Below, piece after piece: positions 17,584 through 26,848 of a stretch of 33,746 nucleotides of DNA (position 1 is the stretch's first letter; the number at the start of each line of letters is the position of its first letter). A model generated the notes under the pieces. That model was not told the DNA's origin, searched no databases, and was given only the letters and a program-made list of their open reading frames with translations. The position numbers and the translations under genes are program-made. Source of the DNA: Flectobacillus longus (GTDB taxonomy: Bacteria > Bacteroidota > Bacteroidia > Cytophagales > Spirosomataceae); assembly GCF_030056705.1 (NCBI RefSeq), contig NZ_JASHIC010000047.1, positions 1-33,746 of the forward strand. The letters are read 5' to 3'.

Positions 17584-20500
17584 ATGAAAAAAATACTCTA
17601 TATATGGATTTCTATTGTTACACTTTTTGCACAAAATGCCCTTGCTCAAGGTCAAGTGGTGTCGGGAGTAGTAACAGGAGGCAAAGAAGTACTGCCAGGC
17701 GTGGCTGTCTTCGAAAAAGGGCGAACTACCAATGGCACGCTTACAGATGCTAAAGGTTTTTTTAAAATTACTTTAAAAGGACAAAGCAATACACTCGTAT
17801 TTCGTTCACTAGGTTTTAAACAACAAGAAGTTAATGTAGCTGGTCGCTCAATCGTCAATATCACCCTTGAAGACGAAGACAAATCACTCGATGAAGTTGT
17901 TGTAATCGGGTACGGACAGCAGAAAAAAATCACCTTGACAGGTTCTGTAAGTTCTGTATCAGGTCGTGAAATTCGTGAAAACCCTTCTGCTAGTTTGCAA
18001 AATGCTTTGGCAGGTAAACTCCCAGGTTTTTTCTCACAACAACCCTCTGGTCGTCCCGGTGCCGATGGTGCAAGCTTTTATATTCGTGGGGTAAGTTCTT
18101 ATAATGGCAACAACCGCCCTTTGATTATTGTAGATGATGTGGAATACTCGTATGACCAATTTGCTCGTATCGACCCCAACGAAATCGAAAATCTCTCGAT
18201 TTTGAAAGATGCCTCAACAACCGCTATTTATGGGGTTCGTGGTGCCAATGGTGTTATTGTAGTTTCGACAAGAAGAGGTAAAGAAGGACCTCCACAAATT
18301 TCGATGCGTGCCGAAATGGCGCTTTCACAGCCTACGATTATTCCTACATATCTGGATGCTTACGAAAGTGCAAAAATGTATAATCAAGCTCAAATTAATG
18401 ACAATAGCGTAAACCCAAGTCCGTCGTTTAAACCACGCTGGAGTGACCAAGATTTGGAATTATTCAAAAATGGTAAAGACCCTTACGGTCACCCAAATGT
18501 CAATTGGAAGGATGTTTTGTTCAAACAATTTTCAAAACAATACCGTGGTAATTTGGATTTGTCGGGAGGTACACAAAAAGTAAAATACTTTGTTTCGGTA
18601 GGTTATTTATACCAAGATGGTATGCTCAAAGATTTTGGTCAAGACCAAGGGGTAAATAGTAATTATTTTCACCAACGTTACAACTATCGTTCAAACTTGG
18701 ATATGTCGGTTACAAAATCACTTGATTTAAGATTGGATTTGTACGGAAACTTTGGGCAAGTAAATACCCCACAGGTAGGTAGCCCATTTGGCTACAACGA
18801 CTTGTTTTATGATTATAGTAGTTTCTTAACTTTGGCGCCATTTGCTTATCCTGTGTATAACCCTGATGGTTCGTTGGGTTACAGTACTTGGATTAGAAAC
18901 GAAAACCCAAGCTACAACGTCAACAACGTAGTGGGACGTTTGAAGTACTATGGCTATAACCAAACCAATGAAAGTAATATCAACTTCATTGGCTCGGCGA
19001 AGCAAAAATTAGATTTTCTAACCAAAGGCTTGTTTGTCCAAGGTCGTATTTCATTTACCAGTAACTATGGCTACGGACGCAGCATGACCCGTGACCAGTT
19101 TCCATCGTTTATCTATACTTCGGCTACCGATTCTTACGAAGCTCGTGACCCGAATGTGTATCGTGTGCGTCGTTTCTTCCTAGGATATGATGCCAAAAGT
19201 ACTTCGAGGGTTTTGAACTTACAATTTATGGTAAACTACGACCGTACTTTCGATTCCAAACATCACGTATATGCCCTTGGACTATTCAATCGTAGCTCGA
19301 CTGAGGCAGCCAACAGTAATGCGGTTTACAACTTTATTCCAAACAATTTCCAAGGGTATTCTGGTCGTGTGGGATATGATTACAAAAATCGTTATTTGGT
19401 ACAATTCAATATGGCCTACAATGGCTCTGACCGTTTTGTAAAAGACAAAAGATTTGGGCTTTTACCAGCGGTTTCGGCAGGTTGGAATATTTCTGAAGAA
19501 CCTTTCTACAAAAACTCTTTCCCAAAATTCATGGATTTGTTGAAAATCAGAGGTTCGTATGGTATTGTAGGTAACGACGCATTAGGAAATAGCTTCTCTT
19601 ATTACTATCAACAAAATTATTCAAATGGTAACGGTGTAGTAGCACCAAACTTTGGCTATTCGAGTAACTCCTATAATGGTGTTGTAGAAGGCACGCTTGC
19701 CAACAACGAGGTAACTTGGGAAAAGGAGAAAAAACTAGATTTAGCGATCGAGTTTGGGTTGTTCAATAGCAATGTAACGGGTAGCTTCAACTATTTTGAT
19801 AATAATCGATATGATATTTTGACCACTCGTGGTACAGTATCAGCCATTTTTGGTCAAGGTCTTCCTCCTGTAAACATGGGAAAAGTAAACAACCGAGGCT
19901 ATGAAATCGAACTAGGCTATCAAAGTCCTACCAAAGGAGGCTTTTCATACTTTATCAAGGGAAATTATTCTTTAGCTAAAAACAAAATTGTCTTCCAAGA
20001 CGAACCAAGTGCATTGTATCCATACCAAATGTACACAGGCAACAGCATTGGTCAAATGAGAGCATATACTTTTATCGGATACTATAAAAATGCCGATGAT
20101 ATCGCTAGCAGTCCTAAAACGGCTGTACCAGTACAACCAGGTGATTTGAAATATGCCGACTTGAATGGCGATGGCAAGATAGACGGCTTTGATATGTCGG
20201 TAACAGGAAATCCAAACACGCCAAATACCGTATATGGCATCAATTTGGGCGTCCGTTATAAAGCAATCAGTATCAGTGCCAACTTCCAAGGAGCTCGTAA
20301 CTTCAGTGTTAGAGGTACGGCAGAGTCTATCCGTGCATTCTCCTCAAATCTTACCGAAGTGCATAAATACGCATGGACACCAGAGCTTGGAGACAACGCC
20401 AAATACCCACGTTTGACCTTGCTTGGCGGTATTAGTGACCCAACAGCTTATCCATCAACATTCTGGTTGATTCCAGGGGATTATTTACGATTGAGAAATG

Positions 20501-20706
20501 CGCAAATCAACTTCGATTTACCAAGTAGTTTGACCAAAGGATTGGGTATTCAGCAAGCAAGAATTTATGTTAATGGCTCTAACTTACTGACTTTCACAAG
20601 CCTTGACAAACTGTATCAGCTTGACCCAGAAATTTCATCGGGTACCGACCGTGTGAGTTATCCTCCACAAAGGTTAATCAACTTTGGTATCAGCGCAACT
20701 TTCTAA
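17584..20706 (+). CDS. SusC-like TonB-dependent outer-membrane transporter 2
   Basis: The 1040-residue product has a signal peptide (1-22, ending ALAQ) and a carboxypeptidase-regulatory-like domain (about 25-98). The canonical TonB-box segment LDEVVVIGYGQQKK (102-115) comes next, then a plug domain (about 116-235; IRGVSSYNGNNRPLIIVDDV, LKDASTTAIYGVRGANG) and a long barrel ending LINFGISATF. It is a standard SusC importer, unlike SusC1 in having an intact TonB box. susD2 begins 26 bp after it. Having two SusCD pairs in one locus suggests two product sizes or two related glycans. Confidence 0.95.
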   Translation: MKKILYIWISIVTLFAQNALAQGQVVSGVVTGGKEVLPGVAVFEKGRTTNGTLTDAKGFFKITLKGQSNTLVFRSLGFKQQEVNVAGRSIVNITLEDEDKSLDEVVVIGYGQQKKITLTGSVSSVSGREIRENPSASLQNALAGKLPGFFSQQPSGRPGADGASFYIRGVSSYNGNNRPLIIVDDVEYSYDQFARIDPNEIENLSILKDASTTAIYGVRGANGVIVVSTRRGKEGPPQISMRAEMALSQPTIIPTYLDAYESAKMYNQAQINDNSVNPSPSFKPRWSDQDLELFKNGKDPYGHPNVNWKDVLFKQFSKQYRGNLDLSGGTQKVKYFVSVGYLYQDGMLKDFGQDQGVNSNYFHQRYNYRSNLDMSVTKSLDLRLDLYGNFGQVNTPQVGSPFGYNDLFYDYSSFLTLAPFAYPVYNPDGSLGYSTWIRNENPSYNVNNVVGRLKYYGYNQTNESNINFIGSAKQKLDFLTKGLFVQGRISFTSNYGYGRSMTRDQFPSFIYTSATDSYEARDPNVYRVRRFFLGYDAKSTSRVLNLQFMVNYDRTFDSKHHVYALGLFNRSSTEAANSNAVYNFIPNNFQGYSGRVGYDYKNRYLVQFNMAYNGSDRFVKDKRFGLLPAVSAGWNISEEPFYKNSFPKFMDLLKIRGSYGIVGNDALGNSFSYYYQQNYSNGNGVVAPNFGYSSNSYNGVVEGTLANNEVTWEKEKKLDLAIEFGLFNSNVTGSFNYFDNNRYDILTTRGTVSAIFGQGLPPVNMGKVNNRGYEIELGYQSPTKGGFSYFIKGNYSLAKNKIVFQDEPSALYPYQMYTGNSIGQMRAYTFIGYYKNADDIASSPKTAVPVQPGDLKYADLNGDGKIDGFDMSVTGNPNTPNTVYGINLGVRYKAISISANFQGARNFSVRGTAESIRAFSSNLTEVHKYAWTPELGDNAKYPRLTLLGGISDPTAYPSTFWLIPGDYLRLRNAQINFDLPSSLTKGLGIQQARIYVNGSNLLTFTSLDKLYQLDPEISSGTDRVSYPPQRLINFGISATF

Positions 20707-20732
20707 GGATTTCAACTCATTGATTCAATTTT

Positions 20733-22451
20733 ATGAAAAAAATATTATTACTCGCCTGTGCTATAGGACTCACTTCCTGCTTCTCGTCGGATGATTTCCT
20801 TGACCCCAAAACTACAGCGCTAACAGAAGAAACTGTTTTTGCAGATAGTACCCGAAGTGTGGCGTTTTTGTACCGTATCTACAGCGATATAGGTTTTAGC
20901 TATACTAAAGGACGTTGGGATTCGCACGGTAATACCGAAGAAGCTACCGACGACGCTGAATACCGCTATTCGGGAACTGGACAAAAAGCCGTCGTACTTT
21001 ACAGCGGAACGGTGAGCCCTACGAACTTTCCATTTTTTGAATTTTGGTCAACCCCCTACAACAATATTCGTAGGGTGAACTTATTACTCGAAAAACTACC
21101 CATTATTCCTGTATCGGCACCACTCAAAGCTCAAATGGCTGCCGAGGCACGATTTCTACGTGCTTGGTACTATCATTGGCTCCTGATTAGCTTTGGAGGT
21201 GTGCCAATCGTTGGGGATAAAGTATATGACATTACTGACTTTATCAATTTACCTCGAAATTCTTATGCCGACTGTGTCAATTATCTGGTAAAAGAACTCG
21301 ACGAAGCAGCAGCAGTTTTACCAAAAGGCACTGATTATTCTGAGCAAAATTATGGTAAAGCCACTCGTGGTGCTTGCTTAGCACTCAAATCTCGTATTTT
21401 GTTGTATGCAGCTAGTCCATTGTTCAATGGTGGTGCCGAAACGCAAAATGCAGACCTTGCCAAAATCGTGAGCAATCCGACGTATGACGTAGCATATTGG
21501 CAAAAGGCTGCTGATGCAGCCATGGCAGTAATGAATTCGGGTGAATATTCTTTGTATAAAGACAATACAACTGCATCTGGTTATGGTTTTTATCAGGTGT
21601 TTTTGAATCGTGTAAACCCTGAGTTTATTATTTTCCAAAACCGTCCTGCCAACCGTGACATGGAAGGGTTTTATAATATGCCTACACGTGGCGGGGCATA
21701 TAATGCAATGCCTACGCAAAACTTGGTAGATGCTTTTCCAATGAAAAACGGAAAAGCGATTTCGGATGCAACTTCAGGTTATGACTCTAATAACCCCTAC
21801 AAAAACCGTGACCCACGTTTTGAATACTCGATTGTGTACAACGAATCGATGTATTATTTGGCAAGTGCTAATGCTCAAAGACAGGTTTTGACTTACGAAA
21901 ATGCTCCTTCGGATGGCTTTACGCAGGCAGGACAAACTACAGGGTATTATAGCCGAAAAATGTGTGATGCCAATATTTCCGCCAATAGTAGTTTCAACTC
22001 CAACCGTGGGTGGTCGCTGATGCGCTACGCCGAGGTATTGCTAAATTATGCGGAGGCTATCAACGAAACTGGCAAAACAGATTTGGCTTATGCGCCTCTC
22101 ATTGCACTTCGTGACCGTGCTGGTATAACCGCTGGTGATGACAAATTGTATGGCTTGAAAGCGAATATGACCAAAGAACAAATGCGTGAAATCATCCGCA
22201 ACGAGCGCCGTGTCGAATTGGCATTTGAAGACCATCGCTGGAATGACATTCGTCGTTGGAAAATTGCGATGGATGTTTCAAACGGCTATAACAAGCGTAT
22301 GAGAATTATCAAAAACGCTAACAATACTTACACATATCAAGTAACGGAGTCGATAAGAAGACACAACTTCAGACCCGAAATGTATTTATTACCAATCCCT
22401 GACTCGGAAGTACGCAAAGCACCAGCTATGCTCCAAAATCCGGGATGGTAA
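20733..22451 (+). CDS. SusD/RagB-like glycan-binding lipoprotein 2
   Basis: The 572-residue product has a lipoprotein signal with Cys16 (LTSC). The SusD fold shows in RFLRAWYYHWLLISFGGVPI and in the C-terminal IIRNERRVELAFEDHRWNDI. It is clearly paralogous to SusD1: the segments around the substrate-free TPR core and YDSNNPYKNRDPRFEY versus YDPQNPYANRDPRLAL align closely. It should be the surface lid of SusC2. Confidence 0.94.
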   Translation: MKKILLLACAIGLTSCFSSDDFLDPKTTALTEETVFADSTRSVAFLYRIYSDIGFSYTKGRWDSHGNTEEATDDAEYRYSGTGQKAVVLYSGTVSPTNFPFFEFWSTPYNNIRRVNLLLEKLPIIPVSAPLKAQMAAEARFLRAWYYHWLLISFGGVPIVGDKVYDITDFINLPRNSYADCVNYLVKELDEAAAVLPKGTDYSEQNYGKATRGACLALKSRILLYAASPLFNGGAETQNADLAKIVSNPTYDVAYWQKAADAAMAVMNSGEYSLYKDNTTASGYGFYQVFLNRVNPEFIIFQNRPANRDMEGFYNMPTRGGAYNAMPTQNLVDAFPMKNGKAISDATSGYDSNNPYKNRDPRFEYSIVYNESMYYLASANAQRQVLTYENAPSDGFTQAGQTTGYYSRKMCDANISANSSFNSNRGWSLMRYAEVLLNYAEAINETGKTDLAYAPLIALRDRAGITAGDDKLYGLKANMTKEQMREIIRNERRVELAFEDHRWNDIRRWKIAMDVSNGYNKRMRIIKNANNTYTYQVTESIRRHNFRPEMYLLPIPDSEVRKAPAMLQNPGW

Positions 22452-22460
22452 GAGAAGAAG

Positions 22461-22534
22461 TTTGAGTGTTGAGTTAGGAGTGCGGAGTTTTGAAAAAGAA
22501 CTCCAAACTCCGCACTCCTAACTCAACACTCAAA
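22461..22534. terminator. perfect 30-bp inverted repeat built of heptamers, after susD2
   Basis: Arms at 22461-22490 and 22505-22534 are exact complements around a 14-nt loop. The left arm contains four tandem heptamers (TGAGTGT, TGAGTTA, GGAGTGC, GGAGTTT). It starts nine bases after the susD2 stop. The stem is very stable but no T-tract follows, so it may be an mRNA-stabilising or processing hairpin rather than a simple terminator. Confidence 0.6.
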
Positions 22535-22562
22535 TAATTGACTGATTGGGACTGCACCTATT

Positions 22563-22602
22563 ATAAGAGTCGTAAATTGATCTATCAGCTTACGACTCTT
22601 AT
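22563..22602 (+). terminator. second hairpin after susD2
   Basis: ATAAGAGTCGTAA at 22563-22575 pairs exactly with TTACGACTCTTAT at 22590-22602 around a 14-nt loop, followed by the pyrimidine-rich TGCTTCTT. Together with the preceding 30-bp stem it separates the susCD genes from the hydrolases. This would lower downstream transcription or mark a separate start for GH88. Confidence 0.5.
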
Positions 22603-22723
22603 TGCTTCTTGAACGTTTTAACCCCTTATTTTTCTTAAAATACGCCCTTCCTGTGCAAGCGATTCGAAGTAGTTTTACGACAGTTAAAAACTTTTTTACT
22701 CATTTTAATTCATTACTTTATTT

Positions 22724-23905
22724 ATGAAAAACTTACGTCTAATTTTAATTTATACGCTGACCTTTTTGACGACTCAATCTTTTGCCCAATCTGCTCAAAA
22801 CAAAAAGCTTTTTAAACAAGCTTTTGCAGAGGCAGCAGCTCAATATAAAGTTTTAGCCCAAAACATTCCAGCAGATAAATTTCCTAAAACCTATTTTCCC
22901 AAAACAGACAAATACGAATGGAGCGGCTCAGGCTGGTGGTGTAGTGGTTTTTATCCTGGCTCTTTGTTATATATTTACGAGCAAACCAAAGATCAAGCTA
23001 CGCTAAATGAAGCAAACCGTATTTTGAAGGTATTAGAAAAAGAACAATTCAATACCTCTACGCACGATTTGGGTTTTATGATGTTTTGCAGTTTTGGCAA
23101 TGCCAAAGATATTGCTCCAAAAGCAAATGATAAAGAGATTTTGATTCAAAGTGCTAAATCATTGGCTTCGAGATTCGACCCAAAAGTAAGCTGTATCAAG
23201 TCGTGGGATAGCAACAAAAACGAATACTTGGTAATCATCGACAACATGATGAACTTAGAGTTGCTTTTCTGGGCTACGAAAGCCACTGGCGACTCTAGCT
23301 ATTATAAGATTGCGGTAACTCATGCCAATACAACCATGAAAAACCATTTTCGTCCAGACTACAGTTCTTACCATGTAATCAACTACAATGCGACGACTGG
23401 TGAGGTTCAGCAAAAAAGAACCGCGCAGGGCTTCGCAGACGAATCGGCTTGGGCACGTGGACAAGCATGGGGACTTTATGGCTATACGGTCATGTTTCGT
23501 GAAACCAAAAATCCTATTTACTTGAAACAGGCGCAGAATATTGCCAAATTTATCATGAGCAATCCAAATACGCCAGCCGATAAAATACCTTACTGGGATT
23601 ACAATGCGCCCAATATTCCTAATGCTTTAAGAGACGCATCGGCGGCATCAGTGACTGCCTCCGCACTTTTGGAACTAGCAAAATACAGTACACCAAAGCT
23701 CAATAAGGCTTATTTCAAAGAAGCAGAAACGATTTTGGTAAATCTTTCAAAAGCGCCATACCATGCAGCACAAGGCAAAAATGGGGGCTTTATCATCGAA
23801 CATTGCGTTGGACATATTCCGCAAAATACGGAAATCGATGTACCGTTGACCTATGCGGATTATTATTATTTAGAAGGAATGAAAAGATATTTGGCTTGGA
23901 AATAA
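22724..23905 (+). CDS. GH88-type unsaturated uronyl hydrolase
   Basis: The 393-residue product has a signal peptide (1-22, ending SFAQ) and an (alpha/alpha)6-barrel of the glycoside hydrolase 88 family. These enzymes hydrate and release the 4,5-unsaturated uronic acid left at the non-reducing end by polysaccharide lyases. The two aspartates expected in the active site are visible: Asp115 in STHDLGFMMF and Asp173 in VIIDNMMNLELL, with QGFADESAWARGQAWGLYG at 235-253. Length fits the family. It should act in the periplasm on imported oligosaccharides. No lyase gene is in the window, so the primary lyase must come from elsewhere in the genome or from other organisms. The exact polysaccharide cannot be named. 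Confidence 0.9.
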   Translation: MKNLRLILIYTLTFLTTQSFAQSAQNKKLFKQAFAEAAAQYKVLAQNIPADKFPKTYFPKTDKYEWSGSGWWCSGFYPGSLLYIYEQTKDQATLNEANRILKVLEKEQFNTSTHDLGFMMFCSFGNAKDIAPKANDKEILIQSAKSLASRFDPKVSCIKSWDSNKNEYLVIIDNMMNLELLFWATKATGDSSYYKIAVTHANTTMKNHFRPDYSSYHVINYNATTGEVQQKRTAQGFADESAWARGQAWGLYGYTVMFRETKNPIYLKQAQNIAKFIMSNPNTPADKIPYWDYNAPNIPNALRDASAASVTASALLELAKYSTPKLNKAYFKEAETILVNLSKAPYHAAQGKNGGFIIEHCVGHIPQNTEIDVPLTYADYYYLEGMKRYLAWK

Positions 23906-23918
23906 ACATTGAATCCTC

Positions 23919-23965
23919 GTGCTGGATTCCTATCCAGCACGGTTTTCTCTAAGGCTTCCTAGCCT
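23919..23965. repeat. short two-hairpin relative of the palindromic repeats
   Basis: There are two hairpins with the same TCCT loop as the longer repeats. The first is GTGCTGGAT-TCCT-ATCCAGCAC at 23919-23940 (9-bp stem) and the second AGGCT-TCCT-AGCCT at 23951-23965. It fills most of the 74-bp gap between GH88 and GH16. Confidence 0.7.
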
Positions 23966-23979
23966 AAAAACCCCTCACT

Positions 23980-24801
23980 ATGAAAATACAAAACCTCATT
24001 TTAGCGACTTTGGTACTAACTAGTTGTACTGGAATAGCTCAAGAAAAGCCTAAAGATTCTTACCAATTGGTCTGGGCAGATGAATTTAATCAAGACGGCG
24101 CACCCAACCCCAACAATTGGAATTACGAAAAAGGCTTTGTCCGCAACGAAGAACTACAATGGTATCAACCCGATAACGCTCGTTGTGAAAATGGTTTATT
24201 AATCATTGAGGCTAAAAAGGTGAATCTTCCCAACCCCAATTATAAGGCTGGCAGTAAATCTTGGCGAGAAAACCGTCCCAATATCGAATATACCTCCTCG
24301 TGTTTAATCACCCAAGGAAAACAACAATGGCAATATGGTCGCTTTGAAATACGAGCTAAAATTGACATTCGCTCAGGTTTGTGGCCAGCTTGGTGGACTT
24401 TGGGCGTCCAAAAACCTTGGCCAGCCAATGGCGAAATCGATATTATGGAATTTTACCGAGGCAAAATACTGGCCAATATTGCCTGTTTAGGTACCAGTAA
24501 CAAAACCGAATGGCATAGTAAAACCCAAAGCGTGGATAGTGCTTGGGCAAGCCAGTTTCATACTTGGCGCATGGATTGGGACGAAGAACATATAGCCCTA
24601 TACGTCGATGACCAATTGATGATAAGCACACCCCTCTCCCAACTTGAAAATAAAGATGGAAGTGGATTTAACCCCTTCAAACAACCACACTACATGCTAT
24701 TTGATTTGGCTATTGGCGGACAAAATGGTGGCGACCCAAGCAATACCACTTTCCCCAACCGCTTTGAAGTAGACTATGTAAGAGTATATCAAAAAAAGTA
24801 A
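23980..24801 (+). CDS. GH16 endo-glycanase lipoprotein
   Basis: The 273-residue product has a lipoprotein signal with Cys16 (VLTSC) and a single glycoside hydrolase 16 domain from about residue 27. It opens YQLVWADEFN, has NEELQWYQPDNARCENGLLI, and carries the catalytic ExDxxE as GEIDIMEF with nucleophile Glu152, Asp154 and acid/base Glu157. It ends in FEVDYVRVYQKK. GH16 enzymes cut beta-1,3 or beta-1,4 bonds in laminarin-like glucans, agars, carrageenans or related galactans. The opening resembles laminarinase-like members, but FYRGKILANIACLGT after the active site is not typical of them, so the substrate is left open. It is 74 bp downstream of GH88 and probably surface- or periplasm-attached. 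Confidence 0.92.
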   Translation: MKIQNLILATLVLTSCTGIAQEKPKDSYQLVWADEFNQDGAPNPNNWNYEKGFVRNEELQWYQPDNARCENGLLIIEAKKVNLPNPNYKAGSKSWRENRPNIEYTSSCLITQGKQQWQYGRFEIRAKIDIRSGLWPAWWTLGVQKPWPANGEIDIMEFYRGKILANIACLGTSNKTEWHSKTQSVDSAWASQFHTWRMDWDEEHIALYVDDQLMISTPLSQLENKDGSGFNPFKQPHYMLFDLAIGGQNGGDPSNTTFPNRFEVDYVRVYQKK

Positions 24802-24819
24802 AATCGCCTAACCTGCTTG

Positions 24820-24841
24820 GAGGCGCAGATCATCGCGCCTC
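24820..24841. terminator. hairpin between convergent genes
   Basis: GAGGCGC at 24820-24826 pairs with GCGCCTC at 24835-24841 around 8 nt. It ends immediately before the stop codon of the minus-strand phosphoesterase (24842) and 19 bp after the GH16 stop. It is a plausible end for the polysaccharide operon; TTAAGTTTT follows. Confidence 0.5.
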
Positions 24842-26665
24842 TTAAGTTTTATCTTGATTCTGTAATCTAATAACTATAGGGTTTTCTATCAAAAAAATTC
24901 CTTTAGACAAATTATCATCTGAATTTTCTTGCTTATTACACTTTTCAGCATTCTCAATACCAATAGGATACACTACAATTTCTTCCTTGGTAATTTTTAT
25001 TCTAAGAAAGTTTTTATAATCGGCACATCTCAAAGCACACGATGCTTCATCTACATGCATTCCCCAAATCAAGTTAGTTAATACAAGATATAATCCAAAT
25101 ACAGTTGCACATGTTAATCCTGTACAAACTGATGCAGATATCACTCTAATTACAGGTTCACAATATGAGCTATTGATACAGATATCACATAATCTAAAAA
25201 AAGCCCAAGATTTAGTAATAAAAACAAAACTCAATCCAATCAAAGCCCCACAATGACAGGCACCGTGCACAATACCCAATATTCTTGCATTAACGGAGCT
25301 TTTGGTACTTGTGTCTGTCATGAGATAAATACTCAGACCAAACGCTACCGCTAAAATAAAAATAACAGGATTTGAAAAAAACGCAAACCAATAGCTATGC
25401 TGCAAATCACCTTGTCTATCCAAATTAATTTCTCGAATCATTAACCAATTAAATAGAATAGAAACTAACGTGAATAAGGTAGATAACTCCCAATTAGAAA
25501 TGGCAAAGCCCAACACTTTAAGCAATAATCTTTGAGAAGTTTTCTTGTCTGGAAATGTTTTCCTCAACAATATACCATCCGATTGTTGTAAAGGTTTTTC
25601 TTCGCCCTTGCTAGTTTCTGTATACTTAAATTCTTTTTGAATCTTTTCAGGTATATTATTGGTTAAGTGCAAATGAGCACCACCTCCTCCTGCCGTAAAA
25701 TATTGTCGAGAACCATCTTTATTCTCATATCGTGCATAATGATGCCAGTCACCAGTAAGCACAAGAGGTAACTCAAAGCTTAATGAAGAGCTTTTCCCAT
25801 CCTTTTCTCTCAGTATATATCTATTAACAAAAAATTCAAGGCGATCAAATGAGTCGTTATTGTATCTAACTTCATTATATACCCAAGATGGTTCGGCTGT
25901 TACCAAAATCACCTTATCTCCCTTTCTCATATACTTATTTGCTATTGAGTCAAAATAATCCAGCTGAGGCTTATCAATGTCTGAAGCCAGCTGAATATCA
26001 ATCCCCCAAATCCAGCAATTATGAGGAAGTGGAATCGCAAAATAACTTCTTCTTTGAACAGTTTGCCAGATACCAATAGACCTTTGTTGACAAAATAGTT
26101 TCAAAAAATTGCTGAGTCCATCATACCAATCATGGTTCCCAGGAATGGCATAAAGATAAGGACGAGAGGCCGCATCTACTTTATCTGCTTCGTCCTTAGC
26201 AGCATTTTCAAAAGGCATTCGAAATCTGTTATCGTATTCTTCCCTTGTAGGATAGGGATATACTTGATCTCCTCCCAAAATGAGAATATGACCTCTTTTC
26301 GTCTCATACTGTTGTTGGCCTTGACTTGTACTAAGGATTAGATTTTGTTTTGCAACAGTACTTGCAACTGCGTAAGTTGAGTCATATCCCTCACCAGTAT
26401 CACTAATGAAATCTACCCAAATTTCTTTTTCAAATCGTTTTGCGCAGTATTCTTCAATAGTCTTCCAGAAGTCCAAAGTTGAATCAAAAGAATCTCTGCT
26501 AGACCAGTTGCTATCTAGGGCTGCCATTATTTCACGTCTGTCAGCAAAGTTTCCGAAGATATTCGATACAACTAGTTTTACACCAGCTTTTAGTAGTAAT
26601 AAAGGATTAAACCAACGCACCATTTTAGCTGGTTTAAAGTCATCAGAATTGGTTATTGGAGGCAT
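24842..26665 (-). CDS. metallophosphoesterase with C-terminal membrane domain
   Basis: The 607-residue product has a calcineurin-like phosphoesterase core in its first ~340 residues. Metal-binding motifs in order are: SDTGEGYDS (88-96), GGDQVYPYP (131-139), GNHDWYDG (176-183), GDWHHYARY (305-313) and GAHLH (329-333). The usual DxH of the first motif is replaced by a DTG variant. The C-terminal third contains about four hydrophobic spans (389-410, 428-448, 460-482, 507-535) with several cysteines. There is no N-terminal signal peptide, so the enzymatic part is probably cytoplasmic. The substrate is unknown. The gene stands alone, convergent with the GH16 gene and divergent from the DUF6090-like gene. 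Confidence 0.85.
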   Translation of the reverse strand: MPPITNSDDFKPAKMVRWFNPLLLLKAGVKLVVSNIFGNFADRREIMAALDSNWSSRDSFDSTLDFWKTIEEYCAKRFEKEIWVDFISDTGEGYDSTYAVASTVAKQNLILSTSQGQQQYETKRGHILILGGDQVYPYPTREEYDNRFRMPFENAAKDEADKVDAASRPYLYAIPGNHDWYDGLSNFLKLFCQQRSIGIWQTVQRRSYFAIPLPHNCWIWGIDIQLASDIDKPQLDYFDSIANKYMRKGDKVILVTAEPSWVYNEVRYNNDSFDRLEFFVNRYILREKDGKSSSLSFELPLVLTGDWHHYARYENKDGSRQYFTAGGGGAHLHLTNNIPEKIQKEFKYTETSKGEEKPLQQSDGILLRKTFPDKKTSQRLLLKVLGFAISNWELSTLFTLVSILFNWLMIREINLDRQGDLQHSYWFAFFSNPVIFILAVAFGLSIYLMTDTSTKSSVNARILGIVHGACHCGALIGLSFVFITKSWAFFRLCDICINSSYCEPVIRVISASVCTGLTCATVFGLYLVLTNLIWGMHVDEASCALRCADYKNFLRIKITKEEIVVYPIGIENAEKCNKQENSDDNLSKGIFLIENPIVIRLQNQDKT

Positions 26666-26848
26666 TGTGGTATGCGTTTGAACAATAGTGAGCTTATGTA
26701 TCCAAATATATTAAGATTACATGCTAGTTACTGAGAATAAGAAAATTTTCTATTATACGGTTAGTATGATTTTTGGGAAAACAGTAATGCTTTCCTTTCT
26801 AAACTTTTCATTGTATATTTTGGTCGATATTCATAAATCGATCCCCTT

